DNA from: Paraburkholderia dioscoreae
Lineage (GTDB): Bacteria > Pseudomonadota > Gammaproteobacteria > Burkholderiales > Burkholderiaceae
DNA length: 64,000 bases
NCBI RefSeq assembly: GCF_902459535.1
Contig: NZ_LR699553.1
Coordinates: 1,054,001-1,118,000 of the forward strand
Direction of reading: 5' to 3'
The position numbers and the translations under genes are program-made. The first letter of the stretch is position 1. Each line of letters begins with the position of its first letter. The notes under the pieces were generated by a model, which was not told where the DNA came from, ran no database searches, and saw nothing but the letters and a program-made list of their open reading frames with translations. Shown one piece after another: positions 1 to 8,995 of the stretch.

Positions 1-4
1 GCTT

Positions 5-262
5 TTGTCCATGCAACGAGATAGTCACGTTGAAGTGTCTGTCATGACCATTGAAGAAGCAGTGAAATTTCTCTTCGTCAGCCAAGCGCACATTCGCCAT
101 CTTCTTAACATTGGCGTGCTGGTCGAGGTGGAGGCGAAAAGTTCATCGGGCCAAGTCGATATCGATGCGACTTCGATTCAGGCTTACCTAGCGAAGCGGA
201 ATGCAGCCTGGCGCGCCTATCTGGATTCGCAGACCGAGGATAACGACCCGGTTGGGCTTTAG
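5..262 (+). CDS. Excisionase/MerR-like HTH protein, possible antitoxin
   Basis: This is an 85-residue protein if the TTG at 5 is the start; the ATG at 11 is an equally good start, and the true start may lie left of the window. Residues 14-60 resemble the short winged-helix HTH used by excisionases and by DNA-binding antitoxins: TIEEAVKFLFVSQAHIRHLL is the helix-turn-helix, followed by a short wing and the DATSIQAYL segment. The tail is charged. Proteins of this type in Burkholderiaceae often precede a toxin gene. Downstream bases 283-482 hold only short, frame-broken peptides, so no intact partner is visible. The role as antitoxin is inference. Confidence 0.6.
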   Translation: MSMQRDSHVEVSVMTIEEAVKFLFVSQAHIRHLLNIGVLVEVEAKSSSGQVDIDATSIQAYLAKRNAAWRAYLDSQTEDNDPVGL

Positions 263-528
263 TACCCTCCGTGAGCCCACAATGCTCGTTCTGACAGAAA
301 CCGTAACCACCGCTGACTACCCGCGAATCAGCGCAAGCTTGTGGGACTTCGCAGTTCAAGGGGCGCTGTGGCGTCGAGGATATCAGCGTGAGGGAATTGT
401 TGCACAACGCCGAACATCACGGCGTTTCTGAACCGCTGAAATCAGTAGACCACGCTGTCCAAATCGACCTCGATGACTTGTAGCTAGGCGCCGACGAGAA
501 CTGTTCACTACCGCTTTCGGCGCACCGA
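263..528. other. Gap without a supportable gene
   Basis: Two overlapping short open frames run through this stretch on the + strand: one starts at 281 and ends at 431, and another ends at the stop near 480. They look like pieces of a decayed gene following the HTH gene, but neither matches a family I recognise. No promoter or RNA was seen. Confidence 0.3.
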
Positions 529-741
529 TAGCGGGGGGGGGCATCCAGCTCCCCGGGGAAATCAACGGCGCGCGAACCGGCTGGCGGACGCCTGCCATCG
601 AGTTGCCACCGACGTCCTGCGCGTCAAGAATGACCAGGTCGCTGGGATTGCGGATGGCGTCCTCGGCGTAGGCCATTATCCAACCGTCGTCTGCACGGAC
701 CGCATTTGGCCGACGCACGGGTACTGGAAGCGTACTGGCCC
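529..741 (-). pseudogene. Carotenoid oxygenase (lignostilbene dioxygenase type) C-terminal remnant
   Basis: Read leftwards, this stretch encodes about 60 residues with the terminal pattern of carotenoid cleavage oxygenases: PVRRPNAVRADDGWIMAY, then SDLVILDAQD, then a GSWMP ending like the family's GxW(I/V)P terminus. The rest of the roughly 470-residue enzyme is missing. The upstream frame closes with a stop near 746, against the end of the LysR gene, and a run of nine G at 533-541 lies exactly at the natural end and shifts the frame. These are the features of a gene relic. The family cleaves C=C bonds in carotenoids or stilbenes using Fe(II); the iron-binding histidines are in the lost part. 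Confidence 0.7.
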
Positions 742-745
742 GGGA

Positions 746-1696
746 CTAATCAGCCGATGCAGGCAATGCGACCGGACTCACCTCAGTTAGTGCATTAATC
801 AGCATCTGGGCACCTGGAGAAATGGGCGCACTGCGACGGGTCACGAGTTCGTACGGCTCGCTGCGCGACGCAACACGGAGGGAGAGCTGCGTGGCCCACC
901 CCTGGGATGTGCAGAATTCCACGACTGGCACTGGCAGCAGTGCAACGTATTGCGGGTCTTTCCGCAGGAGCGACATTGTCGTAAAAGCCGACGTTGTTTC
1001 CACAACATGCACGGGCATTCGAAGCCCGGCTTCATGGAATTCACGCTCGAGCAATCGTCGAATTGGCATATTCGTGCGATAAACAATCCAGCGGGCATCC
1101 TCAAGGTCAGCGAGGCTCACGCGCTGCACGTGAGCCAGCGGATGTCCTGCACTTGCGATTATGGCAAGCGTTTCGTGCTGAATGATGACACTCGTGTAGA
1201 GCTCCGGTGCGCGACTCACACTTGTCCGGCACAACGCCAGCTCAATGCGTCCTTCATCGAGCAGGTCAAGCAGAGATGCACTTGTGTCTTCCATAACCTC
1301 CACTGACATCTTCGGTTGTTGCGACAACAAGAGATTGATGCCATCGGTTAGCAGCGGCACCGCCCCCATGATTGTTCCTGCCGACACCCGTCCTCCAAAA
1401 CCGCGCATGACGCCAAGCAAATCTTCGCGCAAATGGGCCATATCGGTCTGGAACAGGCGCGCGTAGCGGATAACGCAGTGGCCCGCGGCGTTGGGCTCGA
1501 GACCCCGGTTCGTTCGGACGAATAGCTCGACGCCGAATATGGACTCGATTTCCCGGAGCGCCTTGCTCGCGCCGGGCTGGGACATTGAAACCGCCTTCGC
1601 GGCGTTCAGCAGCGAGCCATGGTCTGCCAGTGCGGCGAGCAGGCGAAGTTGCTTCGCGTGCAGACGGCCAACGATGGAATTAAGAGACGGAATCAT
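746..1696 (-). CDS. LysR-family transcriptional regulator
   Basis: The protein is 316 residues, the usual LTTR length. Residues 14-72 form the winged HTH (KQLRLLAALADHGSLLNAAK, SQPGASKALREIES, then the LFVRTNRGLEPNAAG wing). About residues 100-300 form the substrate-binding-like effector domain. The gene is divergent from the phosphotransferase/acyl-CoA dehydrogenase operon beginning at 2041, which is the normal LysR arrangement, so control of that operon is likely. The effector is unknown. An inverted repeat at 1725-1744, just upstream of the start codon, is a candidate autoregulatory site. Confidence 0.9.
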   Translation of the reverse strand: MIPSLNSIVGRLHAKQLRLLAALADHGSLLNAAKAVSMSQPGASKALREIESIFGVELFVRTNRGLEPNAAGHCVIRYARLFQTDMAHLREDLLGVMRGFGGRVSAGTIMGAVPLLTDGINLLLSQQPKMSVEVMEDTSASLLDLLDEGRIELALCRTSVSRAPELYTSVIIQHETLAIIASAGHPLAHVQRVSLADLEDARWIVYRTNMPIRRLLEREFHEAGLRMPVHVVETTSAFTTMSLLRKDPQYVALLPVPVVEFCTSQGWATQLSLRVASRSEPYELVTRRSAPISPGAQMLINALTEVSPVALPASAD

Positions 1697-1724
1697 CAGG
1701 GTTGCCTTCCAGCTATATCACTAT

Positions 1725-1744
1725 CCCGAAGTTTCAATATCGGG
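1725..1744. promoter_or_regulatory. Candidate LysR binding site
   Basis: An inverted repeat CCCGA-N10-TCGGG lies 28 bases upstream of the LysR start codon, within the divergent intergenic region 1697-2040. LysR regulators usually bind interrupted dyads of this size near their own promoter. The arms are only five bases, so this is tentative. Nothing else recognisable was found in 1697-2040 except the ribosome binding site of the next gene. Confidence 0.3.
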
Positions 1745-2040
1745 CAGCGCAAAGCATTTTTATACTGCAGCCATGAACGCAGCAGTGTACACAATCGATG
1801 CCACGCAGGGACCGGTTGGTGGCCCCGTTAAGGTATCCAGTGTCTGGCTGCGCGTGCATTGGTGCAGAAAAACCTAAGGGTAATCTCCGATGCAGCGCTC
1901 CCGCCAGTCTTTCAGTGAATGGTCGACACGTGTGCAGGACGGATTGGCGGTAGGCAGGGCGGTTTCATGGATAGTGGTTCGGAAGTTTGGACGGGCACCT
2001 GTTGGTACAGCAGTGATGCACCTTTCCCGGAGATGTTCAT

Positions 2041-3147
2041 ATGAACGAGCTTGTGAAATTGAAGCAGGCTGACTCGAATTTTCCTCGTGGCAGTGCGCCG
2101 GACTACACAATTATGTTGCATGAAGCTGCAAATCAAAGCGGCAGCGGCGTGGCTGGCCTTCCGGCTGTGGCCGCCCTTGCGAGACTCGGGCACTGGATGT
2201 CAGAGGAGGACATCGTTCCGGCTGACGTTGCCCGAGTGTCGAAATTGTCCGGGGGCGCCATCCAGGAAAACTGGCGGCTTGAGATGACGAATGGCGATAC
2301 GTATGTGTTGAGGACGGATGCAGATGGCGCAATCCCGGCTAGTTGCAGCCGCAAGCAGGAATACGGCCGCTATTGTCTGGCGTCGCGCCAAGGCGCACGA
2401 GTGCCGCAACCCTACGGCTTTTGTGAAGACCTGAGCGTCATCGGAAAACCGTTTTTCATTCTGGAGTTTGTCAAGGGGACCACGGCGGGGCACGTTCTCG
2501 CCAGGAACGACGTACTTGTCCCGGATAGGCACGCGCTTGCGTTCGAACTGGGTGAAATCCTTGGCACCATCCATCGCGCGCCTTGCCCGGACGTTAGGGC
2601 TATCTTTGGGGATGCTCCACGCTTGGCAGCGTCTGAGTCAATCACCCATCTTCGTCGGCAGCTCGACAGTTTGCCTGATACCTACCCGGCGCTTGAGTTG
2701 TGTCTTCGCGAAGTCGAGCTGCGGGTCGGCGGTATGACCGAAGCGGTTTTTTCGCATGGCGATTATCGGACCGGCAACTACATGGTCGATTGCGGACGTG
2801 TTACGGCAGTTCTTGACTGGGAGTTTTCGGGCTGGGGGCACCCTTATGAAGACCTCGGATGGTTCACAGCACCATGCTGGAGATTTGGCAGGACTGAGAG
2901 GGCTGCTGGCGGAGTCGGGCCGCTTCAAAGCTTTCTGGACGGATATCGAATGGCCACCGGGCATTGTGTCGAGGCGTCCGAGCTAGTCGACTGGCAGGCA
3001 CTGGCGCAGGTCAAATGGGCGGTCATTGCACTGCATCAGGAGAGGCGCCACGCTTCAGGTGCCCAGCGCAGTCTCGAGCTCGCACTCTCTGGCCGGCTGG
3101 TCTCGGGCCTGACACTGGAAGCATTGAACCTGCTGGAGATTCTCTGA
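2041..3147 (+). CDS. APH-fold phosphotransferase family protein (ACAD-associated)
   Basis: The protein is 368 residues with a kinase-like aminoglycoside-phosphotransferase fold. The catalytic loop HGDYRTGNYM is near residues 238-247 (Asp base and Asn for metal), and DWEFSGWGHPYEDLGW near 260 carries the metal-binding Asp. An N-terminal lobe with LSGGAIQENWRL replaces the glycine loop. GGAG eight bases upstream sets the ATG at 2041. Bacterial members found next to acyl-CoA dehydrogenases resemble the N-terminal half of ACAD10/11, which phosphorylates 4-hydroxyacyl-CoA. The gene overlaps the next by one base (TGATG) in a four-gene operon with an acyl-CoA dehydrogenase. Phosphorylation of a hydroxyacyl-CoA is therefore a reasonable inference; antibiotic resistance is unlikely. 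Confidence 0.85.
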   Translation: MNELVKLKQADSNFPRGSAPDYTIMLHEAANQSGSGVAGLPAVAALARLGHWMSEEDIVPADVARVSKLSGGAIQENWRLEMTNGDTYVLRTDADGAIPASCSRKQEYGRYCLASRQGARVPQPYGFCEDLSVIGKPFFILEFVKGTTAGHVLARNDVLVPDRHALAFELGEILGTIHRAPCPDVRAIFGDAPRLAASESITHLRRQLDSLPDTYPALELCLREVELRVGGMTEAVFSHGDYRTGNYMVDCGRVTAVLDWEFSGWGHPYEDLGWFTAPCWRFGRTERAAGGVGPLQSFLDGYRMATGHCVEASELVDWQALAQVKWAVIALHQERRHASGAQRSLELALSGRLVSGLTLEALNLLEIL

Positions 3148-3494
3148 TGGAGGCCCCCGGCCAGATAGTCGACCTGCTCGAAATCGCGCACAGCACGCTC
3201 ACGGCGGATGTTCTTCCGTTGCTCAAGGATGAGAGCCGATATCGCGGCCTCATGGTTTCCAATGCTATGTGCATCGTTGCCCGCCACGTCAACGCAGCGT
3301 TCCGTCCGACGGCGCCGCTGCCGCTGCTCGGGGACGTTGCTATTGCCGGAGGCATTCGTGCGGGACAGTTTGACGGTGGCTCGCCGATGCGCTCTGCGCT
3401 CGTCGCAAACCTGCGAAATCGCCTCGTACAGGAACTTTCAATCGACAACCCCCGCATGCTCGAAACCCTGCAAAACTCCGAAAGGACCTCGTGA
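3147..3494 (+). CDS. DUF6285-like small protein
   Basis: This 115-residue protein starts at an ATG that shares its A with the stop of the phosphotransferase gene, so the two are translationally coupled. Features seen are an N-terminal helix (QIVDLLEIAHSTLTADVLPL), a conserved-looking RYRGLMVSNAMCIVARHV core and a C-terminal helix. It has no signal peptide or membrane segment. Its length, sequence style and place between an APH-type kinase and an acyl-CoA dehydrogenase match the uncharacterised DUF6285 family. It may be a partner or stability subunit of the kinase; no enzymatic motif is visible. Confidence 0.7.
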   Translation: MEAPGQIVDLLEIAHSTLTADVLPLLKDESRYRGLMVSNAMCIVARHVNAAFRPTAPLPLLGDVAIAGGIRAGQFDGGSPMRSALVANLRNRLVQELSIDNPRMLETLQNSERTS

Positions 3495-3495
3495 A

Positions 3496-4725
3496 ATGGA
3501 TTTCTCAATTGACAACAGGACGCGAGCGTTGCGCGACCAGATTCGGACGTTCGTCAACGACGTACTGTTACCGCTCGAGTTTAGGGCTGACTCCTACGAC
3601 CAGCACGAGAACATTTCCGAGAGCCTGCTCAGGGAACTACGCGCGCAGGCACGCGCGAACGGTCTGTGGGCGCTCCAGATGCCCCGCGAGCGCGGTGGTG
3701 GCGGCCTGTTCATTGCCCAGATGGCGGTCTGCTATGAAGAGATGAATCGCTCTATCTTCGGTCCGGTTGTCTTTAACTCGGCGGCACCCGACGACGGCAA
3801 CATGATTCTTCTGAACAAGGTGGCAACGCCTGCGCAGAAGGACCAATGGTTGCAGCCAATCATCGAGGGGAAAGTCCGTTCCGCGTTTGCTATGACCGAG
3901 CCGGCGCCGGGTGCGGGCTCAGACCCGTCGATGATGCTGACGAGCGCAGAGCGCGCGGGCGACCGGTGGATTATCAGCGGTCGCAAGTGGTTCATTACCG
4001 GCGCGGAGGTCGCGGCTCACTTCATCCTCATCGCGCGCACATCGGCCGACTCGAGAAGGGGGCTCTCCGCCTTCCTCTTTCACGCCGACAGTCCTGGCTG
4101 GCGCATTGTCCGCCGCATCCAGATTATGGGCCCGGAGGAGCACGGGGGACATTGCGAAATTGAGTTCGATGGTCTGGAAATCCCCGATGAGCATCGCCTC
4201 ATGGAAGTTGGCGATGGCCTCAAGGCAACGCAGATACGCCTTGGCACAGCCCGCCTGACCCACTGCATGAGGTGGAATGGGATGGCCCGCCGTGCACTCG
4301 AGCTCGCCGTTGCCCATGTGAACACTCGCAAGGCGGGCGGCAACCTGCTCTCGGCGCGTGAAGGCGTGCAATGGCTGCTGGGGGAAGCAGCCATGAAGCT
4401 CGACATCGCTCGCTTGCTGACGATGCGCGCAGCGTGCTGCATGGACACCGGCGACTTCGCACGCCCGGAAATATCGATGGCAAAAATCGCGGCATCGGAG
4501 ACATTGCACCACGTCGTCGATACAGCCATTCAGTTGCACGGCGCCAAAGGCTATTCCAGGGACACGCTACTCGAATGGATGTACCGGTACGCACGGCAGG
4601 CACGCCTCGTTGACGGTGCCTCGGAAGTCCACAAGATGGTCGTTGCGCGCTCGCTCCTTGAAACCGGGAGCGATATCTGGAACTGGAAGTCGCAACCGGC
4701 CGAACCTACCACCACGAAGGAGTGA
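3496..4725 (+). CDS. Acyl-CoA dehydrogenase (ACAD10/11-like subgroup)
   Basis: A 409-residue flavoprotein that introduces a 2,3-double bond into an acyl-CoA and passes electrons to ETF. The start is the ATG at 3496, one base after the upstream stop. FAD/substrate motifs seen are FAMTEPAPGAGSDPSMM near residue 135 and RKWFITGA near 165, with the C-terminal QLHGAKGYSRDTLLEWMYR. The usual EGT(S/A) catalytic segment reads LVDGASEVHKMVVAR, the pattern of the ACAD11-like subgroup that is typically paired with an APH-type kinase, as here. This supports a pathway in which the neighbouring kinase acts on a 4-hydroxyacyl-CoA. The gene overlaps the following oxidoreductase by four bases. Confidence 0.9.
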   Translation: MDFSIDNRTRALRDQIRTFVNDVLLPLEFRADSYDQHENISESLLRELRAQARANGLWALQMPRERGGGGLFIAQMAVCYEEMNRSIFGPVVFNSAAPDDGNMILLNKVATPAQKDQWLQPIIEGKVRSAFAMTEPAPGAGSDPSMMLTSAERAGDRWIISGRKWFITGAEVAAHFILIARTSADSRRGLSAFLFHADSPGWRIVRRIQIMGPEEHGGHCEIEFDGLEIPDEHRLMEVGDGLKATQIRLGTARLTHCMRWNGMARRALELAVAHVNTRKAGGNLLSAREGVQWLLGEAAMKLDIARLLTMRAACCMDTGDFARPEISMAKIAASETLHHVVDTAIQLHGAKGYSRDTLLEWMYRYARQARLVDGASEVHKMVVARSLLETGSDIWNWKSQPAEPTTTKE

Positions 4726-7700
4726 CCGTGACTCTGCGAACAGTGACGCTTGACGACAAGTACGCCCTCGACAGCGGGCGCATGTTCCTGACCGGAGTAC
4801 AGGCCCTTGTGCGTTTGCCGTTGATGCAGCAGCGACGGGATAAGGCAGATGGGCTGAGCACCGCCGGCTACATCTCCGGCTACCGGGGCTCGCCGCTGGG
4901 CACATACGATGCCGAACTCGGGAAGGCCAGGAAGTTTCTGGGCAAGGCCAATGTTGTCGTCGTGCCGGGGATAAACGAAGACCTTGCGGCGTCAGCGGTC
5001 TGGGGCACGCAGCAGGCCGAGGTGGGCGGGGAGGGCAAGTATGATGGCGTCTTCTCCATCTGGTACGGAAAGGGCCCAGGCGTTGACCGCAGTGGCGACG
5101 CTTTCCGTCACGCAAATCTCGCTGGCAGTTCCAGGAACGGCGGCGTGCTGCTGTTGATGGGCGACGACCACACGTGCGAGTCGTCGACGACCTGCCATCA
5201 GTCGGAATTTGCGTTAGTCGACGCGTCAATCCCTATCTTGAGCCCGAGTGGCGTACAGGAAATTCTCGACTATGGCCTGTTTGGCTGGGCTATGTCGCGA
5301 TACTCGGGGTGTTGGGTCGGCATCAAGTGCGTGAAAGACGTTGCTGACGCCTCTGCTGCAATCGATGTCGACCTGGAACGCGTCACGCCGCAGATTCCGA
5401 CGGCGTTCGAAATGCCGCCGGATGGCCTCAACCTCAGACAACCGGACACACCCCAGCAGCAGGAATTCCGGCTTCACAATCATAAACTTGATGCTGTTCG
5501 GGCGTTCGTTCGCGCGAACGGACTTGACCGGGTTGCACTTGGCACGCCTCACGCGCGAATCGGTATCGTGACGCACGGCAAGAATTACCTGGACCTCCTG
5601 CAGGCTATTGACGACCTGAACGTCACGGAGGGCGACCTGGAGTCAATGGGCGTTGCCATCTACAAGGTGGCCTGCACCTGGCCACTCGAGCCTCAGGGTA
5701 TTCGGGACTTCGCATCCGGGCTTGACCTTCTCATGGTCGTTGAAGAAAAGCGCAGTCTGCTTGAATTCCAGGTTAAAGACATCCTGTATCGGCAGCCTCA
5801 CGCCCCGGTCGTTATCGGAAAGCACGACGAGCAGGGCAAGAAGCTCTTTCCGGTCGAAATGGCGCTCAGTTCGATTCAGATTGCAATCGCTCTGGGTCAA
5901 CGCCTCGCGCAGCATACGGGCGACGCAGGCATTGCAGAGCGGGTCGCTTTCCTGACTGAACTGAGCCAGGTGGAACTCACGCCTGAAGCCATGCTACGCA
6001 GCTTTTACTTCTGCAGTGGCTGCCCGCATAACTCGTCGACGGTTATTCCTGAAGGAAGTAAGGCCTACGCCGGCATCGGCTGTGGCTGGATGGCACAGAC
6101 GATGGAGCGCAACACGCAGGGCTTCACGCAGATGGGCGCCGAGGGGATGGCGTGGGTTGGCGAGGCACCGTTCTCAAAGCGTGGTCACATGTTCCAGAAC
6201 ATGGGCGATGGCACCTATTTCCATTCAGGCCTGCTCGCGGTCCGTGCAGCGCTTGCTGCCAGGACCAACATCACGTTCAAGATTCTGTACAACGACGCGG
6301 TGGCAATGACCGGTGGTCAACGGCACGACGGACAGCTCAGCCCGATGGCCGTCACGCGGCAGGTGCGCGCTGAAGGCGTGAGCCGCATCGCGGTCGTGAC
6401 GGACGAGCCGTCAAAATATCCAGCGGATGCCGGCTGGGCACAGGGCGTGACCATCCACCACCGTTCCGAACTGCAAAAGGTTCAGGAGGAGCTACGCGAC
6501 ATTCCAGGTGTGACAGTGCTGGTGTATGACCAGACCTGCGCGGCCGAGAAACGTCGTCGCCGCAAGCGCAATCAGTTCCCCGACCCTGCAAAGCGCCTTG
6601 TCATTAACGACCTCGTCTGCGAAGGCTGCGGCGATTGCGGCGTGAAGTCCAACTGCGTTTCGCTGGTTCCCCTTGAGACGGAGCACGGGCGCAAACGGGT
6701 CATCGACCAGTCCTCGTGCAACAAGGACTACTCATGCAACAACGGCTTTTGCCCAAGCTTCGTGACAGTGCATGGCGGCAGCCTCAGAAAGGGCGGCGCC
6801 ATCAAACCGAACATCGAACTGTTCCCGGCACTGGTTGAACCTGAACTGCCCTCTGTCGAAGACGGCGTCTACTCCATCATCGTGACGGGCGTTGGTGGTA
6901 CCGGGGTTGTGACCATTGGCGCAATTCTTGGCATGGCTGCTCATCTGGAAGGCAAGGGGTGCGGAATTCTTGACATGGCTGGCCTTGCCCAGAAGGGTGG
7001 CTCGGTATGGTCGCACCTGCGCTTTGGAAAGAGCCCACACGCTATCAAGGCTATCCGCATCGCCGCGGGTGGTGCTGATGTCGTTCTGGGCTGCGATATG
7101 GTCGTGGCAGCGAGCCGCAAGACGCTCGCCGCGACGCGAAAGGGTGCAACACGCATGCTCGTGAACACGCACGAGGTCATGACAGGCGAATTTACGCGCC
7201 ATCCCGACCTCAGGTTCCCTGCGCCGGAAATGCGAAAGGCCATTACCGATGCCGTCGGGGGCGACCGTGCGGAGTTTGTTGAGGCGACAAAATACGCCCT
7301 CAACCTGTTCGAGGACACGATTGCGGGCAATATGTTCATGCTCGGCTACGCCTACCAGCGTGGTCTCATCCCGATTGGCTCCGAGGCCATCAACGCCGCC
7401 ATTGAGCTCAATGGCGCGGGTGTCAGGATGAACCAGGAAGCTTTTCTGTGGGGCCGCCGGGCTGCACTATCGCCCACTGCAGCCGAGCGCGCACTTGTCG
7501 CGGCGAAGCCGGTGAGCGAGTCCCTCCGGATTTCGTCGACACTCGACGAATTCATCGAGCGCAAAGTCAGGTTCCTGAGCGACTATCAGAATGCTGCTTA
7601 TGGCCAGCGTCTCCGCGAGCTCGTCGGCAAGGTTCGCGACTGGGAGCGCACTGTTATGCCGCGCGAGGAGAGCGTCACGCGCGCCGTCGCAAGCGGCTAT

Positions 7701-8201
7701 TTCAAGGTGCTCGCGTACAAGGACGAGTATGAAGTCGCACGGCTTCATTCTTCACCGGAGTTCGTCGAGAGTATCCGGCAGCAGTTTGAGGGAGACTTCC
7801 GTATCGCATTTAATCTTGCGCCGCCGCTCGTTGCGGGCAAAGACGTACTGAGCGGCGAGCCGCGCAAGAAGGAGTATAAGGCCTGGATTCTGCCCGCGTT
7901 CCGGATGCTCGCGAAGATGAAGGTGCTCCGGGGAACCGCCCTCGACGTGTTCGGGTACACGACTGAGCGTCGAATGGAACGCGCCCTGATACCTCGCTAT
8001 GAGCACACTGTTGCCGAGATTCTGCGGTATGGCACCGCGCGCAATTATAAGACCGCACTCCGTGCAGCAAACATGGTGGAGAAGATACGTGGGTACGGAC
8101 ACGTCAAGGAGCGCAATTTCAAGTCCGTAGACGCGGAATGGGCGAACGCAGTCGCCCAACTGGCGAAGCCATCGGTGATTGAGCTCAAGCAGGTCGCCTG
8201 A
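4722..8201 (+). CDS. Fused indolepyruvate:ferredoxin oxidoreductase-type 2-oxoacid oxidoreductase
   Basis: An 1159-residue single-chain 2-oxoacid:ferredoxin oxidoreductase, which would convert a 2-oxoacid to an acyl-CoA. Domains in order: the pyrimidine-binding domain near residues 40-200 (SGYRGSPLGTYD), a domain around 270-400, and the TPP-binding domain at about 430-600 (CSGCPHNSS, GIGCGWMAQTMERNTQG, GDGTYFHSG, NDAVAMTGGQ). A cysteine-rich iron-sulfur segment spans about 627-680 (CEGCGDCGVKSNC, CNKDYSCNNGFC), and the gamma domain starts near 718 (GVGGTGVVTIGAILGMA). The GTG at 4722 overlaps the previous stop by four bases; GTG at 4728 is an alternative. The substrate in this operon is unknown; aryl or branched 2-oxoacids are typical for the family. 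Confidence 0.92.
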   Translation: MTVTLRTVTLDDKYALDSGRMFLTGVQALVRLPLMQQRRDKADGLSTAGYISGYRGSPLGTYDAELGKARKFLGKANVVVVPGINEDLAASAVWGTQQAEVGGEGKYDGVFSIWYGKGPGVDRSGDAFRHANLAGSSRNGGVLLLMGDDHTCESSTTCHQSEFALVDASIPILSPSGVQEILDYGLFGWAMSRYSGCWVGIKCVKDVADASAAIDVDLERVTPQIPTAFEMPPDGLNLRQPDTPQQQEFRLHNHKLDAVRAFVRANGLDRVALGTPHARIGIVTHGKNYLDLLQAIDDLNVTEGDLESMGVAIYKVACTWPLEPQGIRDFASGLDLLMVVEEKRSLLEFQVKDILYRQPHAPVVIGKHDEQGKKLFPVEMALSSIQIAIALGQRLAQHTGDAGIAERVAFLTELSQVELTPEAMLRSFYFCSGCPHNSSTVIPEGSKAYAGIGCGWMAQTMERNTQGFTQMGAEGMAWVGEAPFSKRGHMFQNMGDGTYFHSGLLAVRAALAARTNITFKILYNDAVAMTGGQRHDGQLSPMAVTRQVRAEGVSRIAVVTDEPSKYPADAGWAQGVTIHHRSELQKVQEELRDIPGVTVLVYDQTCAAEKRRRRKRNQFPDPAKRLVINDLVCEGCGDCGVKSNCVSLVPLETEHGRKRVIDQSSCNKDYSCNNGFCPSFVTVHGGSLRKGGAIKPNIELFPALVEPELPSVEDGVYSIIVTGVGGTGVVTIGAILGMAAHLEGKGCGILDMAGLAQKGGSVWSHLRFGKSPHAIKAIRIAAGGADVVLGCDMVVAASRKTLAATRKGATRMLVNTHEVMTGEFTRHPDLRFPAPEMRKAITDAVGGDRAEFVEATKYALNLFEDTIAGNMFMLGYAYQRGLIPIGSEAINAAIELNGAGVRMNQEAFLWGRRAALSPTAAERALVAAKPVSESLRISSTLDEFIERKVRFLSDYQNAAYGQRLRELVGKVRDWERTVMPREESVTRAVASGYFKVLAYKDEYEVARLHSSPEFVESIRQQFEGDFRIAFNLAPPLVAGKDVLSGEPRKKEYKAWILPAFRMLAKMKVLRGTALDVFGYTTERRMERALIPRYEHTVAEILRYGTARNYKTALRAANMVEKIRGYGHVKERNFKSVDAEWANAVAQLAKPSVIELKQVA

Positions 8202-8226
8202 ATAACGCAAGGACCGGAGAACATGC

Positions 8227-8995
8227 ATGGCGTTCGACTTTAACCTGGCAGGCACGACGGTGCTGGTAACAGGCGCATTCAGTGGACTGGGTCTTCACTT
8301 CTCAAAGACGTTGGCGGCACAGGGCTGTCGAGTGGCAATGTGCGGCCGGCGGCTCCTCAGCGGTCAGACGCTGGCCCAATCGCTCTGCGATGAAGGCCAA
8401 ACGGCACAGGCATTTGCGCTTGATGTAACCGACGCGATTTCTATTGCGCGATGCCTCCAGGAAGTCACCTCGACGCTCGGGCGGCCGTCCGTGCTTGTGA
8501 ACAATGCTGGGGTGGCTCACCACTCGCCCGCGCTTGCCACCAGTGACGATTCATGGAACCAGACGATTGAGGTAAATCTTAACGGTGTATGGAAAATGAC
8601 CCGCGCCTTCGCCGATAGCCTCAGGGAAGTCGATGCGCCGGGACGCGTGGTCAATATCGCTTCGATTCTAGGCCTGCGTGTTGCCCAGCAGGTAACCGCG
8701 TACGCTGTCTGCAAAGCTGGCGTGATTCAGATGACCAAGGCGCTAGCACTCGAACTTGCGCGACACCGGATTCGTGTCAATGCCATCGCGCCGGGGTACT
8801 TCGAAACTGACCTGAATCGGGATTTTTTTTGAGAGCGAGGCAGGAGAGCGACTGGTCATGCGCATCCCGATGCGCAGGTTGGGCAAGCCGGCCGAGCTCG
8901 ACGGACCAATCCTTCTTCTGGCGTCTGGCGCGTCCTCATTTATGACCGGCTCTGTCGTGACAGTTGACGGCGGTCATCTTATCAGTTCGCTCTGA
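8227..8995 (+). pseudogene. SDR-family oxidoreductase, frameshifted at an eight-T run
   Basis: A short-chain dehydrogenase. TGAFSGLG (NAD(P) loop) is near residue 16, NNAGVAHHSP near 90, IASILG gives the catalytic Ser region, and YAVCKAGV holds the catalytic Tyr and Lys. The open frame stops at 8832, just after NAIAPGYFETDLNRDFF. In the next frame the family's C-terminal end continues perfectly: ESEAGERLVMRIPMRRLGKP, then FMTGSVVTVDGGHLISSL, stopping at 8995. The break sits exactly in the T run at 8823-8830; seven T would restore a full-length protein of about 255 residues. It may be a real mutation, a sequencing error, or a site of transcriptional slippage. It lies 25 bases after the oxidoreductase, likely in the same operon. 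Confidence 0.85.

Noticed and set aside
201..431. Possible PIN-type toxin partner of the HTH gene
   Set aside because: The translation shows no conserved acidic PIN residues, and the frame breaks twice within 200 bases.
2041..3147. Aminoglycoside resistance phosphotransferase
   Set aside because: The fold is right, but operon context with DUF6285 and an ACAD11-like dehydrogenase points to acyl-CoA metabolism.
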